DNA from: Mycobacterium sp. ELW1
GTDB lineage: Bacteria; Actinomycetota; Actinomycetes; Mycobacteriales; Mycobacteriaceae
Direction: 5' to 3'
Length of the DNA stretch: 64,000 nucleotides
Assembly: GCF_008329905.1 (NCBI RefSeq)
Contig: NZ_CP032155.1
Coordinates: 5,456,001-5,520,000 of the forward strand
Shown: piece after piece, positions 1 to 12,830 of the stretch
How the letters are laid out: each line of letters starts with the position of its first letter
Position numbering within the stretch: the stretch's first letter is position 1
Program-made: the position numbers and the translations under genes
Notes under the pieces: generated by a model
Database searches by the model: none
The model's input: only the letters and a program-made list of their open reading frames with translations
Told to the model about the DNA's origin: nothing

Positions 1-67
1 TCTTCCCCATGTGAACCAATGTGCCACAGCGGCCCACATCATTCAACGTAGCTCGGATAAGCGCACC

Positions 68-1588
68 TCAGCCATGTCGGCGAACAATCGGGAACAAAAC
101 AGTTTCCCGAATTGACAAGCCGGTGAGCGCCATCAGCAGACGATCGACGCCCATTCCGGTTCCCGTGGTCGGGGGCATCGCATACTCCATTGCCGCCAGG
201 AAATCCTCGTCGAGTGCCATCGCCTCGTCGTCGCCCGCTGCCGCCGCCCTGGCTTGGGCCTCAAAGCGCTCGCGCTGCACGATCGGGTCGACCAGCTCGG
301 AATAGCCGGTGGCCAACTCGAACCCGCGCACGTACAGATCCCACTTCTCCGTGACGCCGGGGATGCTGCGGTGCTGACGCGTCAACGGTGTGGTCTCGAC
401 CGGGAAATCCTTGACGAATGTCGGGGCCCACAATGTGTCCCCGACGGTGTGCTCCCACAGTTCTTCGATCACCTTGCCGTGCCCGTAGCCGCGATCCCGC
501 GGGATCTCCACCTCGAGCCGGTCGGCAATAGTGAGGAGATATTCCAGCGAAGTGTCCGGGGTGATCTCTTCACCGAGGGCTTCAGACAACGACGGGTACA
601 TTTCCAGCGACGGCCATTCACCGTCGAGGTCATAGATTGTGCCGTCCGGCAATGGCACTTGCCGCGTGCCGATCGCCTCATCCGCAACTTCCTGAATAAC
701 TTCACGGGTGACGATCGCCGAATCGTCATACGTACCCCATGCTTGATAAGTCTCGAGCATCGAGAATTCCGGCGAATGCGTCGAATCCGCGCCTTCGTTT
801 CGGAAGTTCCGATTGAGCTCGAAAACCTTCTCCAGACCGCCGACCACGCATCGCTTGAGGAACAACTCCGGCGCGATCCGCAGATACAGGTCGGCGTCGA
901 GCGCGTTCGAGTGGGTGACGAACGGCCGCGCCGCCGCACCACCGGCCAGCGTCTGCAGCATCGGTGTCTCGACTTCGAGGAACCCACGACGATCCAGCGC
1001 ATTGCGCAGCGCACGGACCACGGCGATGCGTTGCCGGGCCACGGTTCGGGCCTGCGGGCGCACGATCAGGTCGACGTACCGCTGCCGAACGCGCGACTCC
1101 TCGCTCATCTCTTTATGGGCGACGGGCAGCGGACGCAATGCCTTGCTGGCCATCTGCCAGGCATCGGCCAGCACCGAGAGTTCGCCGCGGCGGGAACTGA
1201 TCACCTCGCCGTGCACGAACACGATGTCGCCGAGATCCACCTCGGTCTTCCAGGCTTCGAGCGCGTCCGCACCGACGCCGGCCAGGCTGATCATGGCCTG
1301 CAGTTGGGTGCCGTCGCCTTCCTGCAGGGTGGCGAAGCACAACTTGCCCGAGTTCCTGGCGAACACGACCCGACCGGTGACGCCGACGATGTCGCCGGTG
1401 GCGGAGTCGGCTTCCAGGTCGGGATACGCGGCCCTGATCTGGGCCAGCGAATGAGTTCGCGGCACCGAGACGGGGTAGGGATCTTTCCCTTCGGCCAACA
1501 GGGCCTCGCGCTTGCCCTGGCGAATCCGGAACTGCTCGGGGACGTCGGAGTCCGCGTGGTCGGTATCCGGAGTATCAGCAGAGCTCAC
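68..1588 (-). CDS. lysS: Lysyl-tRNA synthetase, class II
   Basis: Charges tRNA-Lys with lysine in the cytosol. The 506-residue length is normal for bacterial LysRS. An N-terminal OB-fold anticodon-binding domain (about residues 60-165) precedes a class II catalytic core. Motif 2 reads [14 protein letters not shown] and motif 3 [13 protein letters not shown] near the C-terminus. The start is a GTG (protein begins [11 protein letters not shown]). Upstream on the minus strand, TAAGCT lies 8 nt before the GTG, compatible with a leaderless transcript. The gene is divergent from the next gene with only 23 bp between the two starts. It corresponds to mycobacterial Rv3598c. Confidence 0.97.
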   Translation of the reverse strand: MSSADTPDTDHADSDVPEQFRIRQGKREALLAEGKDPYPVSVPRTHSLAQIRAAYPDLEADSATGDIVGVTGRVVFARNSGKLCFATLQEGDGTQLQAMISLAGVGADALEAWKTEVDLGDIVFVHGEVISSRRGELSVLADAWQMASKALRPLPVAHKEMSEESRVRQRYVDLIVRPQARTVARQRIAVVRALRNALDRRGFLEVETPMLQTLAGGAAARPFVTHSNALDADLYLRIAPELFLKRCVVGGLEKVFELNRNFRNEGADSTHSPEFSMLETYQAWGTYDDSAIVTREVIQEVADEAIGTRQVPLPDGTIYDLDGEWPSLEMYPSLSEALGEEITPDTSLEYLLTIADRLEVEIPRDRGYGHGKVIEELWEHTVGDTLWAPTFVKDFPVETTPLTRQHRSIPGVTEKWDLYVRGFELATGYSELVDPIVQRERFEAQARAAAAGDDEAMALDEDFLAAMEYAMPPTTGTGMGVDRLLMALTGLSIRETVLFPIVRRHG

Positions 1589-1596
1589 GACGTGCC

Positions 1597-1602
1597 AGCT
1601 TA
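1597..1602 (-). promoter_or_regulatory. Candidate -10 box of lysS
   Basis: TAAGCT (TANNNT type) read on the minus strand, 8 nt before the lysS GTG. It would place the transcription start at or next to the start codon. Inferred from sequence and spacing only. Confidence 0.35.
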
Positions 1603-1611
1603 AATGAGGTC

Positions 1612-2886
1612 ATGGGGTCCCTCATAAACGCGGCCGCGGTGGCAGCCCTGGCGGGCGAACGCGTGGACTGGCGGTTCAAGGGGCTGCCGGCCACCTGGTC
1701 GGGGCGGACCGTGGCGCAGATCTGTGCCGAGGCGCCCGATCTTGCCGACGCCGGACCGCTGGGCCCGGTGTGCGCGCTCTCCGAGGAGGCACTGCGACAC
1801 AACCTGGCCACGATGGCGGGCTGGTGTGCAAGGCACGGGGCCGAGCTGGCACCGCACGGGAAAACCCACATGGCGCCGCAGCTGCTGGCCCGGCAGTTCG
1901 CAGCCGGCGCCTGCGCGGTGACCGCCGCGACGATCAGCCAGGTGCGGACCTACCGCGCGTTCGGAGTGCGCGAGGTGGTGCTGGCCAACGAACTGGTGGA
2001 CGCCGCAGCCCTGGCGTGGCTGGCCGCCGAGCTCGACGCCGATCCCGAGTTCCGGCTGATCTGCTGGGTCGATTCCACGCGTGGGGTGGCGCTGATGACA
2101 GCGGCGTTGCAGGCGGCGGGCACGCGGCGCCCGGTCGATGTCTGTGTCGAGCTGGGCGCGACGGGCACTCGCACCGGCTGCCGCGACGACGCGACCGCAG
2201 ATGCGGTGGCCGCCGCGGCGGTCGCCAGTCCGCGGCTTCGACTGGTCGGGGTGGCCGGTTACGAGGCCGCCCTGGGCCACGACGTGTCCGCCGCCGGTGT
2301 GGGCCGGGTCCGGGCCTACCTCGACTGGGTTCGTGCGGTGTCGACCCGGCTGGCACCCATGTGCTCGGGGCCCGACGTCATCGTGACTGCCGGCGGCAGT
2401 ACGCATTTCGACCTGGTCGCCGAGACGCTGACCGGCCCGTGGCGCACGATCCTGCGCAGCGGGGTGTATCTGACCAACGACGACGGGCTCTATCTGCGGA
2501 CCTCACCGCTGACCAGGCCGGGTGCGGAGCCGGGCGGGTTCGTACCGGCGATGCACATGTGGGCTCAGGTGTGTTCACGGCCCGAGCCGGGCCTGGCGTT
2601 GTTGACGATGGGCCGTCGCGACGTGTCGTTCGACGCAGATCTTCCTGTGCCGCAACGACTTCGACTCGATGGCCACTGGTCCTCCTTGACCGGCTGTGAG
2701 GTCGTTGCGCTCAACGACCAGCACGCGTTCCTGCGGCTGTCGCCGGCCGCCGAGGACGTCGTCGAGGTGGGCAGCTGGATCGAGTTCGGGGTGTCACACC
2801 CGTGCACGGTGTTCGACAAATGGCAGCTGATCCCGGTGCTCGACGAGCACGGCCGGGTGGTCGATCTGGTGCGAACGTTCTTCTAG
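1612..2886 (+). CDS. D-serine dehydratase / D-threonine aldolase-like PLP enzyme (alanine racemase N-terminal fold)
   Basis: Predicted PLP-dependent enzyme acting on D-amino acids or beta-hydroxy amino acids, 424 residues. The N-terminal TIM-barrel carries the PLP-lysine context [10 protein letters not shown] near residue 85. The C-terminal D-serine dehydratase-like domain ends with a His/Cys pair (SHPC, about residue 400) that binds zinc in characterised eukaryotic D-serine dehydratases. The family includes deaminases and low-specificity D-threonine aldolases, so the substrate cannot be fixed from sequence. It is divergent from lysS by 23 bp. It converges with coaX, the two stop codons sharing CTAG at 2883-2886. 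Confidence 0.8.
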   Translation: MGSLINAAAVAALAGERVDWRFKGLPATWSGRTVAQICAEAPDLADAGPLGPVCALSEEALRHNLATMAGWCARHGAELAPHGKTHMAPQLLARQFAAGACAVTAATISQVRTYRAFGVREVVLANELVDAAALAWLAAELDADPEFRLICWVDSTRGVALMTAALQAAGTRRPVDVCVELGATGTRTGCRDDATADAVAAAAVASPRLRLVGVAGYEAALGHDVSAAGVGRVRAYLDWVRAVSTRLAPMCSGPDVIVTAGGSTHFDLVAETLTGPWRTILRSGVYLTNDDGLYLRTSPLTRPGAEPGGFVPAMHMWAQVCSRPEPGLALLTMGRRDVSFDADLPVPQRLRLDGHWSSLTGCEVVALNDQHAFLRLSPAAEDVVEVGSWIEFGVSHPCTVFDKWQLIPVLDEHGRVVDLVRTFF

Positions 2887-3695
2887 CGGGCCGATTTGAT
2901 CCGGCGCTGATTGTCGCGGTTGCGTTCGTAGACCATCCGCAGGCCGTCGAGGGTGAGGTGCTGATCGTAGTGCTGCACGGTGTGCAGGTCGGGCAGCATC
3001 AACGGGGCGGTGTGACCGGTCGCGACAACCGCCACGTCGGAGCCGGCGAAGCCGTCGACATCCTCGCGGATCCGGTTCACCAGGCCGTCGACCAGGCCCG
3101 CGAAGCCGAACATCGCGCCGGCCTGCATGCATTCCACGGTGTTCTTGCCGACCACCGACCGCGGCCTGGTGAGCTCGACGCGACGCAACGCCGCAGACCG
3201 TGCAGCCGCCGCGTCCGAGGACACCTGGACACCGGGAGCGATTGCGCCACCCAGGAATTCGCCCTTGGCCGAGACGACGTCCACACAGATCGAGGATCCG
3301 AAGTCCACCACGATCGCGGCGGAGGAGAACTTGGCGTAGGCGGCCAGGCAGTTCACGATCCGGTCGGCGCCGACCTCTTTGGGGTTGTCCACCAGCAGCG
3401 GAATGCCGGTGCGCACGCCAGGTTCGATCAGCACATGCGGCACGGCGGACCAGTACTGCTCGAGCATGAGCCGCACCTCGTACATCACCGAGGGCACGGT
3501 GGACAGGCCGGTTGCACCGGTCAGGCGTTCGGAGTCGTCGCCGATCAATCCCTCGATGGTGAGTGCGAGTTCGTCGGCGGTCACTTCCGGCTCGGTGCGA
3601 ATTCGCCAGTGCTGCACGACTTTCGCATGATCGCCGGATCCGGACATCAACCCGACGACGGTGTGGGTGTTGCGGACGTCGATCGCCAGCAGCAC
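2883..3695 (-). CDS. coaX: Type III pantothenate kinase
   Basis: Phosphorylates pantothenate in the first step of coenzyme A synthesis. 270 residues with the ASKHA-fold phosphate motif DVRNTHT at residues 6-12 and the second motif [11 protein letters not shown] near residue 130, typical of the type III (CoaX) family. The GTG start at 3695 lies 2 nt after the panD stop, so it is the last gene of the panC-panD-coaX run. The order groups pantoate ligation, beta-alanine formation and pantothenate phosphorylation. Orthologous in position to Rv3600c. Its stop overlaps that of the convergent PLP gene. Confidence 0.96.
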   Translation of the reverse strand: MLLAIDVRNTHTVVGLMSGSGDHAKVVQHWRIRTEPEVTADELALTIEGLIGDDSERLTGATGLSTVPSVMYEVRLMLEQYWSAVPHVLIEPGVRTGIPLLVDNPKEVGADRIVNCLAAYAKFSSAAIVVDFGSSICVDVVSAKGEFLGGAIAPGVQVSSDAAAARSAALRRVELTRPRSVVGKNTVECMQAGAMFGFAGLVDGLVNRIREDVDGFAGSDVAVVATGHTAPLMLPDLHTVQHYDQHLTLDGLRMVYERNRDNQRRIKSAR

Positions 3696-3697
3696 GG

Positions 3698-4114
3698 TCA
3701 GCTCACCGTCCGTGGCGACAGCAGGCCGGTGACGTCGTCCGGCACGCGGGCCGGGTCGTCACCGAGATCGATCTGCCGGTTGTCGGCGTCGACGAACACG
3801 ACTCGAGGCCGGCACTCCCGCGCCTCGGCGTCGCTCATCACGCCGTAGGCGATCAGGATCACCAGATCGCCGGGATGTACCAGATGCGCTGCGGCACCGT
3901 TGATTCCGATCACCCCGGTGCCGCGCTGCCCGGTGATGACGTAGGTCTCCAGCCGCGCACCGTTGTCGATGTCGACGATGGTCACCTGTTCACCTTCGAG
4001 CAGGTCGGCGGCGTCCATCAGATCGGCGTCGACGGTCACCGAACCGACGTAGTGGAGGTCGGCGTGGGTGACGGTCGCGCGGTGGATCTTCGACTTCAGC
4101 ATCGTGCGGAACAT
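3698..4114 (-). CDS. panD: Aspartate 1-decarboxylase (pyruvoyl enzyme)
   Basis: Decarboxylates L-aspartate to beta-alanine for pantothenate synthesis. The 138-residue proenzyme begins [15 protein letters not shown] and carries the self-cleavage site Gly24-Ser25 in [10 protein letters not shown]; cleavage yields the pyruvoyl-capped alpha subunit. The start at 4114 is chosen over a longer in-frame extension because it matches the conserved N-terminus, has a GGAG Shine-Dalgarno 6 nt upstream, and shares one base with the panC stop (TGATG), implying translational coupling. PanD is known as the target of pyrazinoic acid in M. tuberculosis. Confidence 0.97.
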   Translation of the reverse strand: MFRTMLKSKIHRATVTHADLHYVGSVTVDADLMDAADLLEGEQVTIVDIDNGARLETYVITGQRGTGVIGINGAAAHLVHPGDLVILIAYGVMSDAEARECRPRVVFVDADNRQIDLGDDPARVPDDVTGLLSPRTVS

Positions 4115-5043
4115 CAATTTCTCCAGGTGATTTCGGGGTGATCGCCGTTGCCGCCGACGCCGGGCGGGGCGGTGTCGGTGGACAGGTCTACGGCGATGTT
4201 GTCCAGCAGCCGGGTGCTGCCCAGGCGGGCGGCGACCAGCAGCCGCGCGGGGCCGTACGGCGGCGCCGGATCCAGCCACGGCCCCCGCAGTTCCAGGTAG
4301 TCGACCTTGATGGCAGGCACCTCGTCGAGCACCGCCCGGGCGGCGTCCAGCGCGGCATCGGCGCCGCCGGCCGCGGCCCACATGCCGGCCAACAGGGCCG
4401 AGGACAGTGCGCAAGCCTGTTCGCGCTCCTCGGAATCGAGGTAACGATTGCGCGAGGACATGGCCAGTCCGTCGGCCTCGCGGACGATGGGTACACCGAC
4501 CACCCGGACATCGACGTTGAGGTCGTCGACCATCTGGCGGATCAAGACGAGCTGCTGGTAATCCTTCTCACCGAAGAACGCCCGGTCCGGCCGCACGATC
4601 TGCAGCAACTTCAACACCACCGTCAACATTCCGGCGAAATGCCCTGGCCGAGAGGCGCCTTCGAGCTCGCCGCCCAACGGACCGGGATGCACCGTGGTCC
4701 GCGGGCCGTCGGGATACATCGCCGACGCGCTCGGAGCGAACACCACCTCGACATCTTCGCCACGCAACAGCTCGAGATCGGAATCCAGCGTGCGCGGATA
4801 GGCGTCGAGATCTTCGCCGGCGCCGAACTGCAAGGGGTTGACGAAGATCGACACCACGACAACCGCGCCCGGCACTTTCTTGGCTGCGCGCACCAGCGAC
4901 AGATGGCCGTCGTGCAGCGCGCCCATCGTCGGCACCAACATCACCCGGCGGCCGGTGTGGCGCAGCGCACGCGTGACATCGGATACGGCCTGGGGCGTCT
5001 GGTACAGGTTGAGTTGCCCCGCAGCGAATTTCGGCGCCGTCAT
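4114..5043 (-). CDS. panC: Pantothenate synthetase (pantoate-beta-alanine ligase)
   Basis: Joins pantoate and beta-alanine using ATP, via a pantoyl-adenylate. 309 residues with the nucleotidyltransferase signature [15 protein letters not shown] near residue 40, the HIGH-like motif being DGHL. A GEKDYQQ segment near residue 160 and the KMSKS-like loop MSSRNRYLD near residue 195 follow. The start (ATG at 5043) overlaps the stop of the upstream Rv3603c-like gene by 4 nt (ATGA), and its own stop overlaps the panD start, so the genes are expressed as one unit. Confidence 0.97.
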   Translation of the reverse strand: MTAPKFAAGQLNLYQTPQAVSDVTRALRHTGRRVMLVPTMGALHDGHLSLVRAAKKVPGAVVVVSIFVNPLQFGAGEDLDAYPRTLDSDLELLRGEDVEVVFAPSASAMYPDGPRTTVHPGPLGGELEGASRPGHFAGMLTVVLKLLQIVRPDRAFFGEKDYQQLVLIRQMVDDLNVDVRVVGVPIVREADGLAMSSRNRYLDSEEREQACALSSALLAGMWAAAGGADAALDAARAVLDEVPAIKVDYLELRGPWLDPAPPYGPARLLVAARLGSTRLLDNIAVDLSTDTAPPGVGGNGDHPEITWRN

Positions 5044-5975
5044 GGCCGCCGCCCTTGATCTGACCAGTTGGCCAACACCTCAACAACCTCCTCGGGGGCG
5101 TGCGCGCGCTGGGCGGTGCGCAGTGAATTCGCGCAATATGACTGGGCCAGGTCGGGATTCACCGCGTCGAGGGCAGCCAGGTGACCGGCGACGGCTGCCG
5201 CGTCACCGCGGGCAACCGGCCCCGTCAGTGCCGCCTGCCCACGTTGCAACGTGTTCTCCAGCGCCGCACGGGCCAGCGGGCCGACGATCCGCTCCGCCAG
5301 CCCACCCGGCGCGTCGCCGACCAGTTCCTGTCCGAGCAGCTCCTGGCCGGATACCGCCGCTCGCAACGCGTCCAGCGCATCGGCGACCACCGTGACCAGG
5401 TGATTGCTGGCGTGAGCCAGGGCGGCGTGATAGAGCGTGCGGGCATCCTCGCGCACCCCGAACGGCTCACCGCCGATCTCCAGCACCAGCGACTGGGCGA
5501 TGGCAAAGCCGATCTCGTCGGCGGCGGTGACGCCGAAGCAGCTGTCGGAAAGGCGGGCGATGTCCTCGTCGGCACCGGTGAACGTCATCGCCGGGTGAAT
5601 CGCCAGCGCGACGCAACCCTGTTCGGCCAGCGGCGCCAGTATGGCGACGCCGTTCGCGCCCGAGGTGTGCACGACGATGGTGCCGCGGCGTACCGCACCC
5701 GTCGCCGCCAGCCCCCGCACCAGGCCGGGCAGCTCGGAATCCGGGACCGTCAGCAGCAGCAACTCGGCCCGGTCTGCGACGTCCGGCACCGGCAGGATCT
5801 CGGTGTCGGGCAGGCGCCGTTCGGCAAGCCGACGCGACGCCGTCGAGATCGCGCTGCAGGCGACCACCACATGCTCGGCACGCTCGAGCGCGACGCCGAG
5901 GGCGGTGCCGACACGGCCGGCCGACACGATGCCGACCTTGAGCCGGGCCGGGCGCAAGCCGCTGGGGGTCCCCAC
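5040..5975 (-). CDS. Rossmann-like and DUF2520 domain protein
   Basis: A 311-residue NAD(P)-binding-type protein. The N-terminal Rossmann fold shows [14 protein letters not shown] (residues 13-26), and a C-terminal helical DUF2520 region resembles the dimerisation domain of 6-phosphogluconate dehydrogenase-like enzymes. HPAMTFTG near residue 130 is typical of this family. The gene precedes panC with a 4-nt overlap in mycobacteria (Rv3603c-like), which suggests a role in pantothenate metabolism, possibly a ketopantoate reductase-like activity. That role is inference from neighbourhood; the substrate is unknown. The start is GTG at 5975. Confidence 0.85.
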   Translation of the reverse strand: MGTPSGLRPARLKVGIVSAGRVGTALGVALERAEHVVVACSAISTASRRLAERRLPDTEILPVPDVADRAELLLLTVPDSELPGLVRGLAATGAVRRGTIVVHTSGANGVAILAPLAEQGCVALAIHPAMTFTGADEDIARLSDSCFGVTAADEIGFAIAQSLVLEIGGEPFGVREDARTLYHAALAHASNHLVTVVADALDALRAAVSGQELLGQELVGDAPGGLAERIVGPLARAALENTLQRGQAALTGPVARGDAAAVAGHLAALDAVNPDLAQSYCANSLRTAQRAHAPEEVVEVLANWSDQGRRP

Positions 5976-6070
5976 GTAGACGACCTCGCTGACGTCAATG
6001 AGTTGTTCGTTCCAGTCCTATGCCAGGTACCGGACGGTCGACACAACTCTAACTCGCCCCGATTCGCGAC

Positions 6071-7399
6071 CTAATCGTCGCGTCGACGCCGCCGGCCGCC
6101 CTCCCCGGGCGCGGCGTTGGCCTGCAGCCGAGCCAGCAGGTCGGCGACCGACTGGCCACCGGTCTGCTCGGCGTCCCGAGCCCTGCGGCGCGGCTCCTCC
6201 TCGGTCCCGCGGTGCCGGGCGGGCGGGGGTGGAGTCGTCATGGCGGGCTGGCCGGGGCTTTCGACGGAATGGCGCGACCGCGGAGCGGCGGGTTCCGGCG
6301 GCGGCTGCATCACGGGTTCGGGCCGTTGCTCCGGCTGCGGTTCCGGCCGGGGCTGCTCGCTGGGCGCCGACTCCTGAGGCGGGGTCCAGTGCCGACCGCG
6401 CGGCCCGTCGACGGGTGAGCCCTGCGCCGCGCCCGAGGGTACGACGAAACCGTTGTCGGCGTTGGCAACCCAGTTACTGCCCGGCGAGCCTGGCGGCAGC
6501 CAGCGACCGTCGGCTTCCACCGGTCGCCACTCCGCGCCCTCGGGCGCCCGGCGCGGCGGCTCGGACTGGGCCGGCTCCGGAGCCAGTGCGGCTGCCGCAG
6601 CGGCCACATCGGGGTCGGGTAGCGGCGGGGGTGGCGCAAACGGTCGCTCCGGCTCGGCAGGCCCGGCGTTCTGCCCGCCGTTTTCCCACGGCCGCCGGTG
6701 CGAACCAACCGGCTCGGGCTCCGGCTCGGCCCGGCGACGGCGCCGCGGCGACGGCGGCGCAGATGGCTCCGGCTGCTCCGGCGGCGACGAGACCAGCGGC
6801 TCTTCGGGAACGTCGATGATCGGGTTCTCGGCGGTACGGCCGGCGGTGTCCTCCGGCCGGACCGGGGTGATCCGGCTGCTCTCGACACGCCCGGGCACCG
6901 GCGGCATGGTCGTCGTGTCGCGGGTCCAGTCGGCGGCCCGATCACCCTCGAGCGCCGGCTGGTCACCGAGGTCGGCGTCGAACATCATCTCCAGGTTTGC
7001 CCGCAGCGCCGCCAGTTCCGCGCGCAGCGCGGCGACCTCGTCGGCGGCCTGCGCCCGCAGCTCGGAGGCCAGCTCCCGGCGCAGATGCGATTCGACGCTG
7101 AGTTCGTATTCGCGCCGGGCCGAGATCTCCCGGTCGAGTTGCAGGTCGTAGACCAGCTTCAGGTCGCGCGCCCTGGCGGCATCGATATCGCTCTGCCTGC
7201 GATACATCACGGAGACGAATGCCCCGATCACCGCCGCCCACAACGACAGAATGACCGCCAGCTTCAGCAGCTCGACGCGGGTGGTGAACACCAACGCGGA
7301 ACTGGCCGCAATGGCAAGGACCAGCAACACCGTCAAGAGCAGCCAACCCGGCCTGCGGCCGCCGCGCCGATTCTTGGCGCCGCGGGACAGAACGGTCAT
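6071..7399 (-). CDS. Membrane-anchored proline-rich protein with coiled coil (DUF6779/Rv3604c-like)
   Basis: A 442-residue protein of unknown function. Residues about 15-60 form two hydrophobic segments (WLLLTVLLVLAIAASSALVF and LLKLAVILSLWAAVIGAFV), followed by a charged helical region (about 65-150) rich in Arg, Glu and Ala that is likely coiled coil. A long Pro/Arg/Glu-rich, probably disordered tail ends in RRRRRDD. The start at MTVLSRGAKNRRG is preferred over an upstream 66-residue Arg-rich extension that lacks conservation-like features. It lies between the folate/pantothenate genes and likely belongs to their transcript. Confidence 0.75.
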   Translation of the reverse strand: MTVLSRGAKNRRGGRRPGWLLLTVLLVLAIAASSALVFTTRVELLKLAVILSLWAAVIGAFVSVMYRRQSDIDAARARDLKLVYDLQLDREISARREYELSVESHLRRELASELRAQAADEVAALRAELAALRANLEMMFDADLGDQPALEGDRAADWTRDTTTMPPVPGRVESSRITPVRPEDTAGRTAENPIIDVPEEPLVSSPPEQPEPSAPPSPRRRRRAEPEPEPVGSHRRPWENGGQNAGPAEPERPFAPPPPLPDPDVAAAAAALAPEPAQSEPPRRAPEGAEWRPVEADGRWLPPGSPGSNWVANADNGFVVPSGAAQGSPVDGPRGRHWTPPQESAPSEQPRPEPQPEQRPEPVMQPPPEPAAPRSRHSVESPGQPAMTTPPPPARHRGTEEEPRRRARDAEQTGGQSVADLLARLQANAAPGEGGRRRRRDD

Positions 7400-7466
7400 G
7401 GGCTGACTGTACCCGCGCGATGTCCGTGCGCGTGTCGTCGAGCTGCGGCGATTCGCCGTTTGACCA

Positions 7467-7943
7467 CTACTCCCGGGCGGCGTCCGGATCGTCGGTCGGG
7501 TCGCCGGGCGATCGGCAGCAATGTTGCAGCCACAACGCCGCGACGACGAGCGCCAGCGCACTGAACGCGGCCACCACCGCACCCGGGGTGTCCGCACCGG
7601 CCACCCGCAGCTCGGTCCGGCGGGGCAGCAGGTAGGCCAGCACCCCGACCCACCACCCCAACATCACCGCACCGACCCACGTCGACGCCTTGGCCACCAC
7701 CACGCTGCGCGCCACGGTGAGCGGGTGCACCCGGCCACCGCCGACCCCGATTTGCCCGTCGCGGATCTTGGCCCGCACCGACACGGCCCAGGCACCCTCG
7801 ATCGCGGCGACGGCCAGCAGCGAGAGCCCGGTGAACAGCGTAATCGGCGGAAAGTAGCGGTACAGGATGTGCACCAGCAGGTACGCCAGGATCGCGACCC
7901 CGACGGCCGCGACCGCCAGATCGCGTTTACGTGTCGGCCCCAT
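7467..7943 (-). CDS. DUF3180 four-helix membrane protein
   Basis: A 158-residue integral membrane protein with about four transmembrane segments: LAVAAVGVAILAYLLVHIL, ITLFTGLSLLAVAAIEGAW, TWVGAVMLGWWVGVLAYLL and VVAAFSALALVVAALWL. DUF3180 proteins are a conserved actinobacterial family found next to folK (Rv3605c in M. tuberculosis); no function is known. The start ATG at 7943 shares one base with the folK stop (TGATG), indicating translational coupling. A longer upstream extension is rejected because it lies inside folK. Confidence 0.85.
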   Translation of the reverse strand: MGPTRKRDLAVAAVGVAILAYLLVHILYRYFPPITLFTGLSLLAVAAIEGAWAVSVRAKIRDGQIGVGGGRVHPLTVARSVVVAKASTWVGAVMLGWWVGVLAYLLPRRTELRVAGADTPGAVVAAFSALALVVAALWLQHCCRSPGDPTDDPDAARE

Positions 7944-8464
7944 CAAGCACCCAGCCGAAGCACGAGAGGGGTCAGGCGCACTCCGTCGCGGTCGACCGCG
8001 TCGAGCTCGGCCAGCAGCCGGTCGACCCGCTGGCTCTCGCCGGCCACGGTGAGTTCGGCATCGGGGTCGACGGCCAGCCACGGCACCATCACGAAGGCCC
8101 GCAGGTGGGCGAGCGGATGCGGCAGCGTCAGGCCCTCGTCGCGGGAGAAGACCTCGGTGTCGCCGTCATGACAGGTGACCAGGTCCACGTCGAGGGTGCG
8201 CGGTCCCCACTTCTGCTCGCGGACGCGGTCGTTGGCGTTCTCCAAAGCCTGTGCGCGCCGCAACCATTCGTGACCGTCGGCCTCGGGGTCGTCGGCGACC
8301 ACCACCGCGTTGAGGAACGGTCCCTGCTCGACCCCACCCCAGGCATCGGTTTCGTAGACCGGTGACAGCGCGCGCACCATGTCGCCGAGCCCGTCGACGG
8401 CGGCCTGCAGCCGCGCCACCCGGTCACCGAGATTGGAGCCGATCGACAGCACGACGCGCGTCAC
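7943..8464 (-). CDS. folK: 2-amino-4-hydroxy-6-hydroxymethyldihydropteridine pyrophosphokinase
   Basis: Transfers pyrophosphate from ATP to 6-hydroxymethyl-7,8-dihydropterin in folate synthesis. 173 residues; the N-terminal [13 protein letters not shown] and the HPPK signature [11 protein letters not shown] (about residues 85-95), with [15 protein letters not shown] downstream, are diagnostic. The start overlaps the folB stop by 4 nt, and the stop overlaps the start of the DUF3180 gene. It is one step in the folE-folP-folB-folK minus-strand operon. Confidence 0.96.
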   Translation of the reverse strand: MTRVVLSIGSNLGDRVARLQAAVDGLGDMVRALSPVYETDAWGGVEQGPFLNAVVVADDPEADGHEWLRRAQALENANDRVREQKWGPRTLDVDLVTCHDGDTEVFSRDEGLTLPHPLAHLRAFVMVPWLAVDPDAELTVAGESQRVDRLLAELDAVDRDGVRLTPLVLRLGA

Positions 8465-8862
8465 AGCTCACCGCCGAGGGGAACGATCTGGCCGCGTCCG
8501 CTGCGACGGGACCGCCGCGCGACCACCGCAACGTCGGTGAACGTCAACGGGATCGGCGCGTTCGGCTTGTGCACCACCACCTCGACGGCATGCACCCGCC
8601 GGTCGTTCATCACGTCGTCGGCGATCTCGCCGGCCACCGTCTCGATCAGATTGCGCGCCGGGCCGCCGACGATCTCCGCCGCACGCTGGGCCAGCGTTCC
8701 GTAGTCGAAGGTGTCGGCCAGGTCGTCGCTGGCGGCCGCGTCGGCCAGGTCGATCCATACGGTGATGTCGACGATGAAGTCCTGTCCATCCCGGCGCTCG
8801 TGATCGAAGACGCCGTGGTTACCGCGGACCGTCAGGCCCCGCAGCTCGATCCGGTCAGCCAT
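8461..8862 (-). CDS. folB: Dihydroneopterin aldolase
   Basis: Converts 7,8-dihydroneopterin to 6-hydroxymethyl-dihydropterin and glycolaldehyde. The 133-residue protein begins [19 protein letters not shown] and has the family signature with the conserved HGV and the C-terminal [14 protein letters not shown]. The start at 8862 is chosen over a 29-residue extension because MADRIEL matches the family N-terminus; it overlaps the folP stop by 8 nt. FolB acts as an octamer in M. tuberculosis (established for Rv3607c). Confidence 0.96.
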   Translation of the reverse strand: MADRIELRGLTVRGNHGVFDHERRDGQDFIVDITVWIDLADAAASDDLADTFDYGTLAQRAAEIVGGPARNLIETVAGEIADDVMNDRRVHAVEVVVHKPNAPIPLTFTDVAVVARRSRRSGRGQIVPLGGEL

Positions 8863-9709
8863 CTGCACCTGCTTGTTCCCGCCCGCCTGCCCATGCTCCA
8901 ACCACTTTGAGCGCGTCCACACTGGCGCGCACGTCATGCACCCGGACACCCCAGGCGCCGTGGACTGCGGCCAGCGCCGAGATCACCGCGGTGGCGGTCT
9001 CGCGCCCGTCCGGCGGTCGGACGGTGCCGTCGGCGTCGGCGAGCAGCGCGCCGAGGAACCGCTTGCGGGACGCGCCGACCAGCACTGGGATCCCGGTCGC
9101 GACGAACTCCGGCAACGCGTGCAGCAGCGCCCAGTTGTGCTGGGCAGTCTTGGCGAATCCCAGACCCGGGTCGATGATCAGGTTCGCCTGGTCCACGCCC
9201 GCGGCGACGGCAGCATCGACACCGGCCAGCAGATCGTCGCGCACCTCGGCCACCACGTCGCCGTAGTCCGGCACATCGTGGGGATGCTCGGCCCGCACCG
9301 AGCGCCAGTGCATCAACACCCAGGGCACCTTGGCCTCGGCCACCAGCGGCGCCATCACCGGATCGGCCTTGCCGCCGGAGACGTCGTTGACGATGCTCGC
9401 GCCGTTGTCCAGGGCCGCGGCCGCGACAGCTGCGTGCATGGTGTCGATGCTCACCGTGATCCCTTGGGCGGCAAGCTCTTTGATGACGGGTATGACGCGG
9501 GCGGATTCCACCGCGGCGTCCACGCGCACCGCGCCGGGACGGGTGGACTCACCGCCGACGTCGATGATGGACGCACCTTGGGCGGCCAGGGCCAATCCCT
9601 GTTCGACGGCGCGGGCCGGGTCGAGATAGCGTCCGCCGTCGGAGAAGGAGTCGTCGGTGACGTTGACAACTCCCATCACCAGGGTGCGCGGTCCGTGTGA
9701 TTGCGTCAT
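8855..9709 (-). CDS. folP: Dihydropteroate synthase
   Basis: Condenses hydroxymethyl-dihydropterin pyrophosphate with p-aminobenzoate to dihydropteroate; it is the sulfonamide and PAS-activation target. 284 residues of TIM-barrel fold with both signatures: [15 protein letters not shown] (residues 12-26) and [15 protein letters not shown] (about 43-57). Downstream are NDVSGG and the GASRKRFLG loop with the PABA/pyrophosphate-binding Ser-Arg-Lys. The start overlaps the folE stop by 4 nt (ATGA). Confidence 0.97.
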   Translation of the reverse strand: MTQSHGPRTLVMGVVNVTDDSFSDGGRYLDPARAVEQGLALAAQGASIIDVGGESTRPGAVRVDAAVESARVIPVIKELAAQGITVSIDTMHAAVAAAALDNGASIVNDVSGGKADPVMAPLVAEAKVPWVLMHWRSVRAEHPHDVPDYGDVVAEVRDDLLAGVDAAVAAGVDQANLIIDPGLGFAKTAQHNWALLHALPEFVATGIPVLVGASRKRFLGALLADADGTVRPPDGRETATAVISALAAVHGAWGVRVHDVRASVDALKVVGAWAGGREQAGADG

Positions 9710-10325
9710 TTACGCAAGATGAGATCCAGCGCCTCGGATCGCGATGCATTGTCGGTCTTGAACTGCCCGCGGACCGCCGATGTCGTCGTGCTGGCACCCG
9801 GCTTGCGCACCCCGCGCATCGCCATGCACAGGTGCTCGGCCTCGACCACGACGATCACCCCGCGGGGCTTCAGCTTGCGCATCACGGCGTCGGCGATCTG
9901 GGTGGTCAGCCGTTCCTGCACCTGCGGGCGCTTGGCGTAGAGGTCGACCACCCGGGCCAGCTTCGACAGTCCGGTCACCCGCCCGTCCTCGCCGGGGATG
10001 TAGCCGACGTGCGCGACACCGTGGAACGCCACCAGGTGGTGTTCGCAGGTCGAGTACATCGGGATGTCCTTGACGAGCACGAGCTCGTCGTGTTGCTCGT
10101 CGAAGGTGGTGTTCAACACCGCGTCCGGATCGGTGTACAGCCCGGCGAACATCTCTCGGAAGGCCCGCGCGACCCGCGCCGGGGTGTCCTGCAGACCGTG
10201 CCGGTCGGGGTCCTCCCCTACTGCCAGCAGCAGTTCACGAACAGCGGCCTCGGCCCGGCTCTGATCGAACACCGGGGTCTCCCACGTGCTCACGTTGGGC
10301 TGCGGCATCGAAGCTCCGTTCGTCA

Positions 10326-10326
<1 letters not shown>
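9706..10326 (-). CDS. folE: GTP cyclohydrolase I
   Basis: Opens GTP to 7,8-dihydroneopterin triphosphate, the first step of folate synthesis. 206 residues; zinc ligands are visible as the Cys and His of STCEHH (about residue 95) and the Cys of [11 protein letters not shown] near residue 165. The signatures [16 protein letters not shown] and SKLARVV are present. The start ATG at 10326 shares one base with the ftsH stop (TGATG), so folE is probably translated from an ftsH-folE transcript. A second Met six codons downstream is a possible alternative start. Confidence 0.97.
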
Positions 10327-12656
<2,330 letters not shown>

Positions 12657-12830
12657 CAAGCATCGGCCGTTACGGCCCGGTCCTTCCGATATGCGCAGCT
12701 GGGATAGTTCAGGCTACCGCTAGGACAACGTGGGCAAGTGCCCACAGGGTTTCCGTCAGGCTTTGGTAGCTGTTCGCTGTGCGCCGAACCGGCTCTTCCG
12801 GGCTGCCCGGAGCTGTGCTTGGCTGGCACC

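Noticed and set aside
254..1603. 449-codon plus-strand ORF opposite lysS
   Set aside because: Shadow of the lysS reading frame in high-GC DNA; no family features, His/Arg/Gln-rich composition.
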